Below, one piece after another: positions 45,649 to 55,708 of a stretch of DNA of 64,000 bases. This DNA is from Prevotella amnii DSM 23384 = JCM 14753 (lineage in GTDB: Bacteria; Bacteroidota; Bacteroidia; Bacteroidales; Bacteroidaceae): NCBI RefSeq assembly GCF_000378745.1, contig NZ_KB905274.1:5390-69389 (forward strand), read 5' to 3'. The position numbers were made by a program, and so were the translations under genes. Position 1 is the stretch's first letter. Each line of letters begins with the position of its first letter. The notes under the pieces are model-generated. The model was given only the letters and a program-made list of their open reading frames with translations. It did not search any database and was not told the origin of the DNA.

Positions 45649-48186
45649 TTATAAAATTTTATATTTAGAAAATTTTAATAATAGAGTTCTTATACCAGCT
45701 TCCTTAAAAGAGATCTTTGCCTTTGCATTCTCTCCTTGCCCCTCTATACTTAAAACCTCTCCTATACCAAACCTCTGATGCTCTATAATTGTACCTACTC
45801 CTATTAATTTATCATTAACCTTAGACTTTATATTTGATTCATCAGCATTTTGCATTACCCTTCCTCCATTAGTAATAGCTGCTGATAAACGACGGAAATT
45901 ACCTCCTTCTGACAATAATATGCTCTTTGCACGTGCTGATAAAGGGTCGACTGCCACCTCGGCACGTTTACGCTCCGTTATCTTAGGTTTAGGATCTGCA
46001 CGAAACTGGCTACCTACAGGATTATTATTTTGGAATCTACTGTCAAGCCGTTTATAATCACTACCATATTGCCTGCTACCCAAATATGGCTTATTAGGCT
46101 CATATTCCTGAGTTTTATTGGCTCTATAGCCTCTATATTGTGATGTATAACTTTCGTTTTTTATGCTTCCTACCCGCTCTTTATAACAACTATTATCAGC
46201 CATCATACTCTCTTCTTTACAAATAAGATTAGGATCTATATCCTTAATAAAACGACTTGGAGTATCAAACTGCATCGCGCCATAACGGAAACGATTCTTG
46301 GCATTAGTAATAATACAATGACGACCTGCACGAGTAATAGCTACATATAAGAGTCTGCGCTCTTCTTCTATTTCACGTCTTGAATTTGCTGACATCGGAC
46401 TAGGAAAAATATTTTCTTCCAAACCCACAATAAAAACAGTAGGATATTCTAACCCCTTAGCTGCATGAATTGTCATCATTGTTACCTTTGGAGAATCATC
46501 ATCAGTCTTATCATTATCAGAATATAAAGCTATTTCTTGTAAATAATCAGTAAGAAAAACATTATCTTCTCTGTTTTCTTCACGTGCAGTATCTACAAAC
46601 TCTTGCATTGCAGAAAGAAACTCTTCCAGATTTTCTTGTTTCGACAAAGATTCGGTATCCGAGTTAGAGTAAATATCATTAGATATTTTACTTTGCATAA
46701 CTATATCCTTCCCTAACAAATAGGCATCTGTTGTCGTTAGACGTGCCACAAAGCTATTAATAAGTAATATAAATTCATTTATTTTTGATAACGTTCCACT
46801 ATTTACCTTAAGCCCATATTGTAATGGATTTGTTATAACTTGCCAAAGACTAACCATGTTTTCTGATGCACAAGCTATAATTTTTTCTATAGTTGTTTTA
46901 CCTATACCTCGAGCAGGATAATTTATTATACGACGAAAAGCCTCTCCATCATTATTATTAACAATAAGACGAAAATAAGCTATAATATCTTTTATCTCTT
47001 TACGCTGATAAAATGATAATCCGCCCACAATCTTATAAGGTATTGATTGACGGCGAAATTCATCTTCAAAAGTACGACTTTGTGCATTTGTTCTATACAA
47101 AATAGCAAAATCAGAATAAGATGCATTATCAATATGTTTAATACGTTGCAACTCTTTAGCAACAACAATAGCTTCTTCTTTATCGCTATAACATGGCTTA
47201 TATTGTAATTTACTCCCCTCTTCTTCCTGCGAATATACATCCTTTGAAATCTGATGTTCATTATGCTTCATCAACGAATTAGCAGCTTTTACTATAAATT
47301 GTGTCGAACGATAGTTCCTCTCCAACTTAAACGTTCGTACATCTTTAAATATATTTTTAAAATTAAGAATATTATCAATATTTGCCCCTCTAAATGAATA
47401 TATGCTTTGGTAATCATCTCCAACGACACATATACGCTGATGTATGTTTACAAGTTGGGTAATTATAGCTACCTGTGCATAATTAGTATCCTGATACTCA
47501 TCAACAAGAATATATTCAAATAATTTAGCATATTTGTTTCTCACATCTTCATTATCTCGAAATAACACATAAGCATTTACAAGTATGCTGTCAAAGTCCA
47601 TAGCATTAGCCTGTTTACAACGTGCTTCATAAGCCTTATAAATAGAATAGACATAAGGCATACGACATTGCTTGTCTCTATCTATGGCTGCCTTATCTTG
47701 TTCATACTTATCAGCTGTAATGAGATGATTTTTCGCCATAGATATAAAGTTATGCACCATATTAGGCTTATATACTTTTTCATCATATCCCATAACCTTG
47801 ATTATATTCTTAAGCAACGAGCGAGAATCGCTCTCATCGTAAATTGTAAAACTACTGTTGTAGCCAATATACTGTGATTCTTTGCGTAAAATTCGTGAGA
47901 ATATAGAATGAAAAGTACCCATATAAATACGGTTAGCATCGCTTTGGTTTGTTATTTTTGCTATACGATCTTTCATTTCACGAGCAGCCTTATTGGTAAA
48001 TGTTAGGGCAAGTATATTCCAAGGCTTTAATCCTGATTCTAAAAGATAAGCTATCTTATAAGTAAGCACACGAGTTTTACCTGAGCCTGCTCCTGCTACT
48101 ACCAATGAAGGGCCATCACAATATTCCACCGCTTCACGTTGATGAGGATTCAATTCACTTAATAATATTTCTTTTTTATTTTTCAT
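45649..48186 (-). CDS. uvrD: UvrD/PcrA-type superfamily 1 DNA helicase
   Basis: 845 residues. A 3'-5' helicase used in excision repair and replication restart. Walker A AGAGSGKTRVLTYKIAYLLE (about 33-52), YILVDEYQDTNYAQ (motif II, about 228), VGDDYQSIYSFRGA (motif III) and MTIHAAKGLEYPTVFIVGLE (motif V/VI region) are clear. A long polar linker precedes a C-terminal Tudor-like end (GVGTIIEHQRFGIGEVLSIE), the PcrA-type tail that contacts RNA polymerase. mtgA ends 6 bases upstream, so the two share a transcript. Confidence 0.96.
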   Translation of the reverse strand: MKNKKEILLSELNPHQREAVEYCDGPSLVVAGAGSGKTRVLTYKIAYLLESGLKPWNILALTFTNKAAREMKDRIAKITNQSDANRIYMGTFHSIFSRILRKESQYIGYNSSFTIYDESDSRSLLKNIIKVMGYDEKVYKPNMVHNFISMAKNHLITADKYEQDKAAIDRDKQCRMPYVYSIYKAYEARCKQANAMDFDSILVNAYVLFRDNEDVRNKYAKLFEYILVDEYQDTNYAQVAIITQLVNIHQRICVVGDDYQSIYSFRGANIDNILNFKNIFKDVRTFKLERNYRSTQFIVKAANSLMKHNEHQISKDVYSQEEEGSKLQYKPCYSDKEEAIVVAKELQRIKHIDNASYSDFAILYRTNAQSRTFEDEFRRQSIPYKIVGGLSFYQRKEIKDIIAYFRLIVNNNDGEAFRRIINYPARGIGKTTIEKIIACASENMVSLWQVITNPLQYGLKVNSGTLSKINEFILLINSFVARLTTTDAYLLGKDIVMQSKISNDIYSNSDTESLSKQENLEEFLSAMQEFVDTAREENREDNVFLTDYLQEIALYSDNDKTDDDSPKVTMMTIHAAKGLEYPTVFIVGLEENIFPSPMSANSRREIEEERRLLYVAITRAGRHCIITNAKNRFRYGAMQFDTPSRFIKDIDPNLICKEESMMADNSCYKERVGSIKNESYTSQYRGYRANKTQEYEPNKPYLGSRQYGSDYKRLDSRFQNNNPVGSQFRADPKPKITERKRAEVAVDPLSARAKSILLSEGGNFRRLSAAITNGGRVMQNADESNIKSKVNDKLIGVGTIIEHQRFGIGEVLSIEGQGENAKAKISFKEAGIRTLLLKFSKYKIL

Positions 48187-48192
48187 TTCACT

Positions 48193-48882
48193 TTAATGTT
48201 CTTTAGGGAATAGTTTTATAAAAAGCATCTGCCTTTCTATTTGTTTCATACGTTTATACATATAAGGACCTGGCGATTTAGAGGAAAAACGCCTTGGGTT
48301 TGGTAATGTTGCGGCTATCAAAGCACAATTGCTTCTACTTAGGTCCTTAGCTTCAACCCCAAAATGATGTTTAGCTACAGCTTGTACACCATAAATACCA
48401 TTCCCCATTTCTATTGAATTAAGATACACCTCCATAATACGCTGCTTACTCCACATTGTTTCTATAAGGAATGTAAAATATGCTTCTAATCCCTTTCGTA
48501 TCCACGATCGCCCTTGCCACAAAAATACATTTTTAGCCGTTTGTTGTGATATAGTAGAACCACCACGTAAGCGTTTACTACTATTAAGATTTTCTTTAGC
48601 AGCTTGTTCTATAGCTTTATAATCAAACCCGTGATGAGAAAGAAAACGCTGATCCTCACTAGCTATTACTGCTACTGGCATATAAGGAGATATTTCTTTT
48701 AAAGAAACCCACGAATGGTATAACTTTATATCTTCTCCTTTCCTCATTTGTTCAAAGCAACGTGATAACATAAGAGGCGTAAAAACAACAGGAACAAACC
48801 TATATATAACAACACTAAGTATTGATGATACAAATAATAATCCTACTACCAAACGGAAAATCTTTAATATTTTCTTTATCAT
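48193..48882 (-). CDS. mtgA: Monofunctional biosynthetic peptidoglycan transglycosylase
   Basis: 229 residues from ATG 48882; a TTG at 48903 would add seven. An N-terminal membrane anchor (IFRLVVGLLFVSSILSVVIY) is followed by a GT51 domain with ASEDQRFLSHHGFD (catalytic Glu), LRGGSTISQQTAKNVFLW (motif 2), RIMEVYLNSIEMGNGIYG and ALIAATLPNPRRF. It polymerises lipid II glycan at the inner membrane without a transpeptidase domain. It is 6 bases upstream of the helicase gene on the same strand. Confidence 0.95.
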   Translation of the reverse strand: MIKKILKIFRLVVGLLFVSSILSVVIYRFVPVVFTPLMLSRCFEQMRKGEDIKLYHSWVSLKEISPYMPVAVIASEDQRFLSHHGFDYKAIEQAAKENLNSSKRLRGGSTISQQTAKNVFLWQGRSWIRKGLEAYFTFLIETMWSKQRIMEVYLNSIEMGNGIYGVQAVAKHHFGVEAKDLSRSNCALIAATLPNPRRFSSKSPGPYMYKRMKQIERQMLFIKLFPKEH

Positions 48883-48913
48883 AAAATCTAAAATAAAGCC
48901 CAACCAGCAAATG

Positions 48914-48921
48914 CAAAATTA
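48914..48921 (-). promoter_or_regulatory. Putative -7 box of mtgA-uvrD
   Basis: TAATTTTG on the minus strand, 31 bases before the mtgA ATG; no matching -33. Confidence 0.35.
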
Positions 48922-49201
48922 ATCATAAACTCTGAAGAATCATTCTTTCAACATGGAAAAGTTAAAATTATCCCTTAGTCTTCTGTATATTTTCCCTTAA
49001 ATATAAGTTACTCTTTTTTGTAGCTATACTTATATTTACTCCTCTTGACACTATTTTCTTATTCATATACTTGTATTTCCTCTCCTTGATTATGTTTTCT
49101 TCTATAAATATTATCTTATAAATAGTTTCATAAGATATACAAATCATTTTTCAGATTTCGGTTAAAATCTTTTAATGAGAATATAAAATATACATATAAT
49201 C
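48922..49201. other. Intergenic region with two inverted repeats between mtgA and guaB
   Basis: No gene. TAAATATAAGT (48998-49008) / ACTTATATTTA (49028-49038) is an 11-bp inverted repeat; TATCTTAT (49112-49119) / ATAAGATA (49130-49137) is an 8-bp one. Either could be an operator for the divergent promoters. No known purine-regulator box was recognised. Confidence 0.45.
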
Positions 49202-50741
<1,540 letters not shown>

Positions 50742-50809
50742 AAGGATAATGCTATTTAGCTATTAACGTTAACTTACATTATTTTTTTCAACAAACAGAA
50801 AAAAATCCT

Positions 50810-50817
50810 TATCTTTG
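50810..50817 (+). promoter_or_regulatory. Putative -7 box of the chaperone-OstA-mutL operon
   Basis: TATCTTTG, 18 bases before the ATG of the first gene. No -33 TTTG at the right distance. Confidence 0.5.
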
Positions 50818-50835
50818 TAGTCTGATAAAAAGTAG

Positions 50836-51993
50836 ATGAAAATAATATTATTACTTCTTCTTCTTATAACAAGATGGCAAGCTATAGCTCAAAGTAGCTC
50901 TGTTGTTATGTCTATTAATGGTAAGGTTGTTAGTAGAGAAGAATTCGAATATGCTTACAAAAAAAATAATAAAGGCAGTCAACACATTAGTGTGACTGCT
51001 TTTGCTAAGCAGTATGCTGTTTATAAACAAAAAGTAGCTGCCGCTGAAGAAGCACAACTTGATAAACTTTCTTCACTTAACAATGATATAGATGTTCTTC
51101 TTTCGCATAAAGAAGAACCTAAAACTTATATAAAAGACAATTTTAAATCAACTCCTTTTGAACAAAATGCTAATCTTCTGTATCGTATCTATAATGACGA
51201 AATAAACAATAATGGGGGGCTATTTCGTTATGGAGAAATTTTCTTAAGTATTAAGCAACATTCTACAGCTTATGAAGAAGATAAAATACATCTGCTTGCC
51301 GATTCTATTTATATTGCGCTACAACATGGAGACAATTTTGAAACTCTTGCAAAGAAATATTCTAATAGAAAAGAAGAAGGTGTCTTTTTTATAGCTACTA
51401 AAAATAACATGTTAGAAGATGTAGATAAAGTTCTCTCTACTATGAAGGTGGGTGAAATATGTAGGCCTATTAGCTCTCCATTTGGATTACATATTTTAAA
51501 ACTTATAGGTCGTGAAAAATTTCCTACATATAAGGTTATACGTCCACAATTAATACTACAAATAGAAAAATCTAATCTTCGCAAACAAATTATAGAACAA
51601 CAACAAAATAAAATTCCTTATACAGAAGCCATATCTGATATTGACAAAAAAAGAAAAGCCAATACTATTATAGATGAGAATTTACGTCGTGAAATACATG
51701 ATGGATTATTAGTAGCTGCTATAACACAAAGGAAATTAGATAGCTTACTTAATAATGAAAAAGAATTACAACATTTTTTTAGTAAGCACAAAAAGATTTT
51801 TCGCAATATCAATAAAAACAAAAGTAATAATATAATCTCATTTAAAGATAATCTGCCACTTATAAAAATATGTTATAAACAATTTCTTGAACATATTTGG
51901 GAAAAAGAGTTAAAACATAAATATAATGTTGTTTTCAATAAAAAAGAATTGTCGATAATACGTAAGATATTTAAAGCTAATGAAGATAAATAA
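50836..51993 (+). CDS. Periplasmic parvulin-like (PpiC) protein, degenerate
   Basis: 385 residues with a signal peptide ending near AIAQ (about residue 18). After an N-terminal SurA-like helical part, a parvulin-type domain (about 115-215) is visible in FRYGEIFLSIKQ, NFETLAKKYSNRKEEGVFF and ICRPISSPFGLHILKLIG, the last being the best-kept motif. The family His residues are not clearly preserved, so it may be a chaperone rather than an isomerase. It overlaps the next chaperone gene by 14 bases and so probably acts with it on outer-membrane proteins. Confidence 0.8.
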   Translation: MKIILLLLLLITRWQAIAQSSSVVMSINGKVVSREEFEYAYKKNNKGSQHISVTAFAKQYAVYKQKVAAAEEAQLDKLSSLNNDIDVLLSHKEEPKTYIKDNFKSTPFEQNANLLYRIYNDEINNNGGLFRYGEIFLSIKQHSTAYEEDKIHLLADSIYIALQHGDNFETLAKKYSNRKEEGVFFIATKNNMLEDVDKVLSTMKVGEICRPISSPFGLHILKLIGREKFPTYKVIRPQLILQIEKSNLRKQIIEQQQNKIPYTEAISDIDKKRKANTIIDENLRREIHDGLLVAAITQRKLDSLLNNEKELQHFFSKHKKIFRNINKNKSNNIISFKDNLPLIKICYKQFLEHIWEKELKHKYNVVFNKKELSIIRKIFKANEDK

Positions 51994-53437
51994 AGTAAAA
52001 AAAATAATGCTGTTATTTTGTACAGCACTATCAATAATGAGTATTCGTGCAGGTATTTACAATACTAAAAGATCTTTATATACAAAAGACGATACAACAA
52101 AAACTATAGTACAACAACCTAATAACACACCTATAAGTAAGAAAAATATCATAGATGAAGTGATTTGGGTTGTAGGAGATGAGCCTATTCTACGTTCAGA
52201 AGTAGAAATTACTAAGCTACAAGGTGAAGCTGAAGGCACTAAATGGGCAGGTGACCCAGAATATCTTATACCAGAACAGATTGCTGTACAAAAGCTTTTT
52301 CTTCATCAAGCAGCCCTCGATAGCTTAACAATTACAGAAAGTGAAATTTATCAAGGAGTAGAACAGCAGATAAACTACTGGATTTCACTTCCTCAAATTG
52401 GCTCAAAGGAACGATTAGAAGAGTTCCAACATAAAAGTTTAGCACAAATACGCCAAGACTTACACGATGACTACAAGAATCGTCAACTTGTTCAAAAGAT
52501 GCAAGAAAAATTAGTTTCTGACATTAAAGTATCGCCTTCAGAAGTGCGTACTTATTTTAATAAAATACCTATAGATAGCATTCCTATCGTTCCTACACAA
52601 GTAGAAGTAGAGATACTTACTCAAACTCCTAAAATAGAGGTAGAAGAAATTAACCGAATAAAAAATCAGCTACGCGATTATACTAATCGTATAAATAATG
52701 GAGAAACAACATTTGAGACCTTAGCTCGACTTTATTCAGAAGATCCTGGCTCTGCTCGTCAAGGCGGAGAATTAGGTTTTATAGGTAGGGCGTCTCTCGA
52801 TCCCACTTTTGCTGGCGCAGCTTTTAATCTTACTGACCCTAAAAAAATATCAAAAATCGTAGAAAGTGAGTTTGGCTATCATATTATTCAGCTTATTGAT
52901 AAGCGAGGTGATAAAATAAACGTTCGCCATATTTTATTAAAGCCAAAAGTATCACAAGCATCTATAGATGCAGCAAAAAACAAATTAGACTCTATAGGTA
53001 ATGATATTCGCTCTAAAAAATACACTTTTGAAGCAGTAACAGCTTATATGTCTGATGATAAAGACACAAAAAACAGTCATGGATTAATGGTTAATTCTTC
53101 TACCAATGCTCGTACTTCACGTTTTAAAATGCAAGATCTTCCCACAGAGGTAGCACGTGTTGTAGATACAATGAAAGTGAATGAGATCTCAGCTCCTTTT
53201 ACTATGACTAACGCAAAGGGTAAGATTGTTTGCGCTATAGTAAAGCTAAAATCGCGTACACCTGAGCATCGTGCATCAATAACAGAGGATTTCCAAGAAA
53301 TGAAAAATATTGTGCTTGCTAATCGTCGTAGACAGGTAATTCATGATTGGGTAGTAAAGAAAATTAAAGACACCTATGTAAGAATGTTACCACAATATAG
53401 AAATGGAAAATATCAATATGAAGGTTGGGTTAGATGA
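51980..53437 (+). CDS. SurA-like peptidyl-prolyl isomerase / outer-membrane protein chaperone
   Basis: 485 residues with a signal peptide (about 1-25). A SurA-type N-terminal domain (IIDEVIWVVGDEPILRSEVE, residues 57-76) is followed by two parvulin domains (about 200-310 and 315-420). The first is well kept: LYSEDPGSARQGGELGF and SEFGYHIIQLIDKRG; the second begins INVRHILLKP. It likely escorts outer-membrane proteins through the periplasm. It overlaps the previous gene by 14 bases and the OstA-like gene by 4 (ATGA). Confidence 0.9.
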   Translation: MKINKVKKIMLLFCTALSIMSIRAGIYNTKRSLYTKDDTTKTIVQQPNNTPISKKNIIDEVIWVVGDEPILRSEVEITKLQGEAEGTKWAGDPEYLIPEQIAVQKLFLHQAALDSLTITESEIYQGVEQQINYWISLPQIGSKERLEEFQHKSLAQIRQDLHDDYKNRQLVQKMQEKLVSDIKVSPSEVRTYFNKIPIDSIPIVPTQVEVEILTQTPKIEVEEINRIKNQLRDYTNRINNGETTFETLARLYSEDPGSARQGGELGFIGRASLDPTFAGAAFNLTDPKKISKIVESEFGYHIIQLIDKRGDKINVRHILLKPKVSQASIDAAKNKLDSIGNDIRSKKYTFEAVTAYMSDDKDTKNSHGLMVNSSTNARTSRFKMQDLPTEVARVVDTMKVNEISAPFTMTNAKGKIVCAIVKLKSRTPEHRASITEDFQEMKNIVLANRRRQVIHDWVVKKIKDTYVRMLPQYRNGKYQYEGWVR

Positions 53438-55377
53438 TTTCATACCGTTTATATAAAGAATTGACTAGGCATATTATCATTATAAAAATGGTATTATGCC
53501 TTTTTGGGATATGCCTATCAGAACCTTTGTGTGCACAGGTAAAAAGAAAGGCTTCAATAGCAAAGATTTTTTTAGATCATGCTGATATACTTCGGCATAG
53601 TCCTAATGATCAGACAAATGTGCAAGTAGCTAAGGGTAATGTTATAATGCGTTATAAAGGTTCAACACTAAGGTGTGATAGTGCTTATTTAAACAATGTA
53701 GAAAACAGCTTCTCTGCTTTTGGACATGTATACATTACTCATCAAGGAGGTATAACGCTAAATAGTGAACGTGCTTTTTACGAAGGTTTTAATCAGATGC
53801 TAAGAGCACGTGGTAAAGTAATGCTACGTGAGCCAAGAAGATCACTTAGATGTGATAGCTTAGATTATAATATGGCATCTAAGGAAGCTAATTTCTTTGG
53901 AGGACGTGGCACTTTAGTATATAATGGGAACACTATTATTGCCGACCAAGGCGATTATAACACAGAAACAAAAGATGCAAATTTCTATGGGAATGTGATA
54001 ATGCGTAGCTATAAATATCACATAACCACTCCTACTGCGCATGGTAACACTGAGACCGGAGAACTACACGTAGTAGGTCCTTCGGTCATTCGCACAAGAA
54101 AAGGCGAAATTATACATACTAGTGATGGTACATATAATAGTATATCAGATGATATGACTCTCAACGGTCGCTCTACAATAAAATCTCCTCAACGTGATGT
54201 AGAGGGTGATTATATTACTTATAATAGTAATACAGGAGACGCTACAGGTCATGGTAAAGTAAAAATTGTAGATAAAGTTAATAAACGCATTATTACTGGA
54301 GAAGATATTATTTATAACTCTAAAACAGGATATAGTGAAGGTAATGGAAACGTAAAGATAATAGACAACCGCGAACAGCGCACCATGCTTGGTGATAAGA
54401 TTATCTATAATTCTAAAACAGGTTATAGCGAAGGACATGGAAACGTAAAGATAGTAGATGAGAAAAAGCAACGCACCATGACAGGCAACAACCTTTTTTA
54501 TAATAGCAAAACTAACGAAGGAGAAGGCAAAGGAAACGTTTTCTTTATAGATCATAAAGAAAAACATGCTTTTAAAGGAGACTATATCCATTACACCGAT
54601 TCTGCTGCTATTGGCTTTGGAGGAAATCCGGGCGCAGAGATTATGGATTTTTCACAAAGCAAAGATACTCTCTATATACATGCTGATACTATTAGCATGA
54701 AAGGGTTTCACATGAACACACCACAGATGTATAGAAAAATATATGGTGTAAATAATGTACGTGCTTATCGTGCAGACATACAAGGAGTATGTGGCTTCTT
54801 AGTAACAAACACAAAGGACTCTACCATTACCATGTACGATTATCCTATTATATGGAACGGCAACCGACAATTAGTAGGCGACTCTATTCGCACTTACATG
54901 AACGATTCTACCGTTCGCGAGGCATATGTCTTTGGAAATGCTTTTTCTATAGAGCAGCTACATGATAAAACACATTATAATCAGTTATCTTCAAAGATGA
55001 TGCATGCCTTCTTTACTAATGGTAATATTCGTAGAGTAGATGCTATAGGCAACGTACTATCAATATACTATTATACTGAAAAGAATGATACCACCCTTAT
55101 GGGGCATAATTACACAGAAACCGACACGTTACGTATGTTTATAAACGATAAGCAGCAAATGGAAAAAATATGGCTATCGAAATCGGTAGGAACACTCAGT
55201 CCTATGACACAGATACCACCTGAACGCCTTAAACTTCCACATTTCGAATGGTTCGAGGAAGTACGACCTAAGGACAAAAATGATATTTTTCGCAAAGCTG
55301 CTCGTATGTCTGCAACAACTATACGCAATGCACAAGTAGCTCCACCTCCTATGCAACATATTGAAGGACGGAAATAA
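53434..55377 (+). CDS. OstA-like (LptA/LptD N-domain related) periplasmic protein
   Basis: 647 residues. An N-terminal hydrophobic segment (MVLCLFGICLSEPLCAQV region) acts as a signal. The body is a long repeated beta structure of the OstA type, e.g. VQVAKGNVIMRYKGSTLRCD, SLDYNMASKEANFFG and four adjacent 31-residue units (261-384). OstA/LptA folds carry LPS across the periplasm. No C-terminal beta-barrel of full LptD is seen, so this is not LptD itself; a bridge or lipid-binding role is likely. Its start overlaps the SurA-like gene by 4 bases. Confidence 0.85.
   Translation: MISYRLYKELTRHIIIIKMVLCLFGICLSEPLCAQVKRKASIAKIFLDHADILRHSPNDQTNVQVAKGNVIMRYKGSTLRCDSAYLNNVENSFSAFGHVYITHQGGITLNSERAFYEGFNQMLRARGKVMLREPRRSLRCDSLDYNMASKEANFFGGRGTLVYNGNTIIADQGDYNTETKDANFYGNVIMRSYKYHITTPTAHGNTETGELHVVGPSVIRTRKGEIIHTSDGTYNSISDDMTLNGRSTIKSPQRDVEGDYITYNSNTGDATGHGKVKIVDKVNKRIITGEDIIYNSKTGYSEGNGNVKIIDNREQRTMLGDKIIYNSKTGYSEGHGNVKIVDEKKQRTMTGNNLFYNSKTNEGEGKGNVFFIDHKEKHAFKGDYIHYTDSAAIGFGGNPGAEIMDFSQSKDTLYIHADTISMKGFHMNTPQMYRKIYGVNNVRAYRADIQGVCGFLVTNTKDSTITMYDYPIIWNGNRQLVGDSIRTYMNDSTVREAYVFGNAFSIEQLHDKTHYNQLSSKMMHAFFTNGNIRRVDAIGNVLSIYYYTEKNDTTLMGHNYTETDTLRMFINDKQQMEKIWLSKSVGTLSPMTQIPPERLKLPHFEWFEEVRPKDKNDIFRKAARMSATTIRNAQVAPPPMQHIEGRK
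54214..54585 (+). repeat. Four tandem 93-bp repeats inside the OstA-like gene
   Basis: In-frame units at 54214-54306, 54307-54399, 54400-54492 and 54493-54585, each coding 31 residues of the form xxYNSxTGxxxGxGxVKIxDxxxxRxxxGxx. Units 2 and 3 are the most alike at DNA level, suggesting a recent duplication. They would add rungs to the beta jellyroll. Confidence 0.85.
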
Positions 55378-55393
55378 GAAAAAATAAAAAACG

Positions 55394-55708
55394 ATGCTAT
55401 TTTTTTATAAAAGAAAACCTCGACGATTTCACCATGAATATATTTACGTTGATGAGCGAAAGGAATTTATTGAGAAATTAAAAGAAAAATATATACAACA
55501 TAAGTTATGCTCAAAGGATAATAATATAAATTCATCTCTTTGTAGACGCGAAAGAATAAAAGAACGAGTCAAAGAAGAGTTTAATAATAATTACCAAAGA
55601 GTAAAAAGAAGAAACTATTTTAATATTATCCCACTTGGACTAATAGGATTAATACTTATAGCATTACTTGGAGCTGTGTATATTTGTTTTTATAGATATT
55701 TTTTATGA
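55394..55708 (+). CDS. Small membrane-anchored protein of unknown function
   Basis: 104 residues, strongly basic and charged for the first 75 (RRFHHEYIYVDERKEFIEKL, RRERIKERVKEEF), then one C-terminal membrane helix (IIPLGLIGLILIALLGAVYI). A tail-anchored topology with a cytoplasmic basic domain is likely. It lies 16 bases after the OstA-like gene, and its stop overlaps the mutL start (ATGA). I do not recognise a family; similar small proteins sit at this place in related genomes as far as I recall. Confidence 0.75.
   Translation: MLFFYKRKPRRFHHEYIYVDERKEFIEKLKEKYIQHKLCSKDNNINSSLCRRERIKERVKEEFNNNYQRVKRRNYFNIIPLGLIGLILIALLGAVYICFYRYFL

Noticed and set aside
54145-54591. A 148-residue minus-strand open frame with a repeated pattern
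   Set aside because: It is the reverse reading of the tandem repeats in the OstA-like gene; repeats make long shadow frames.
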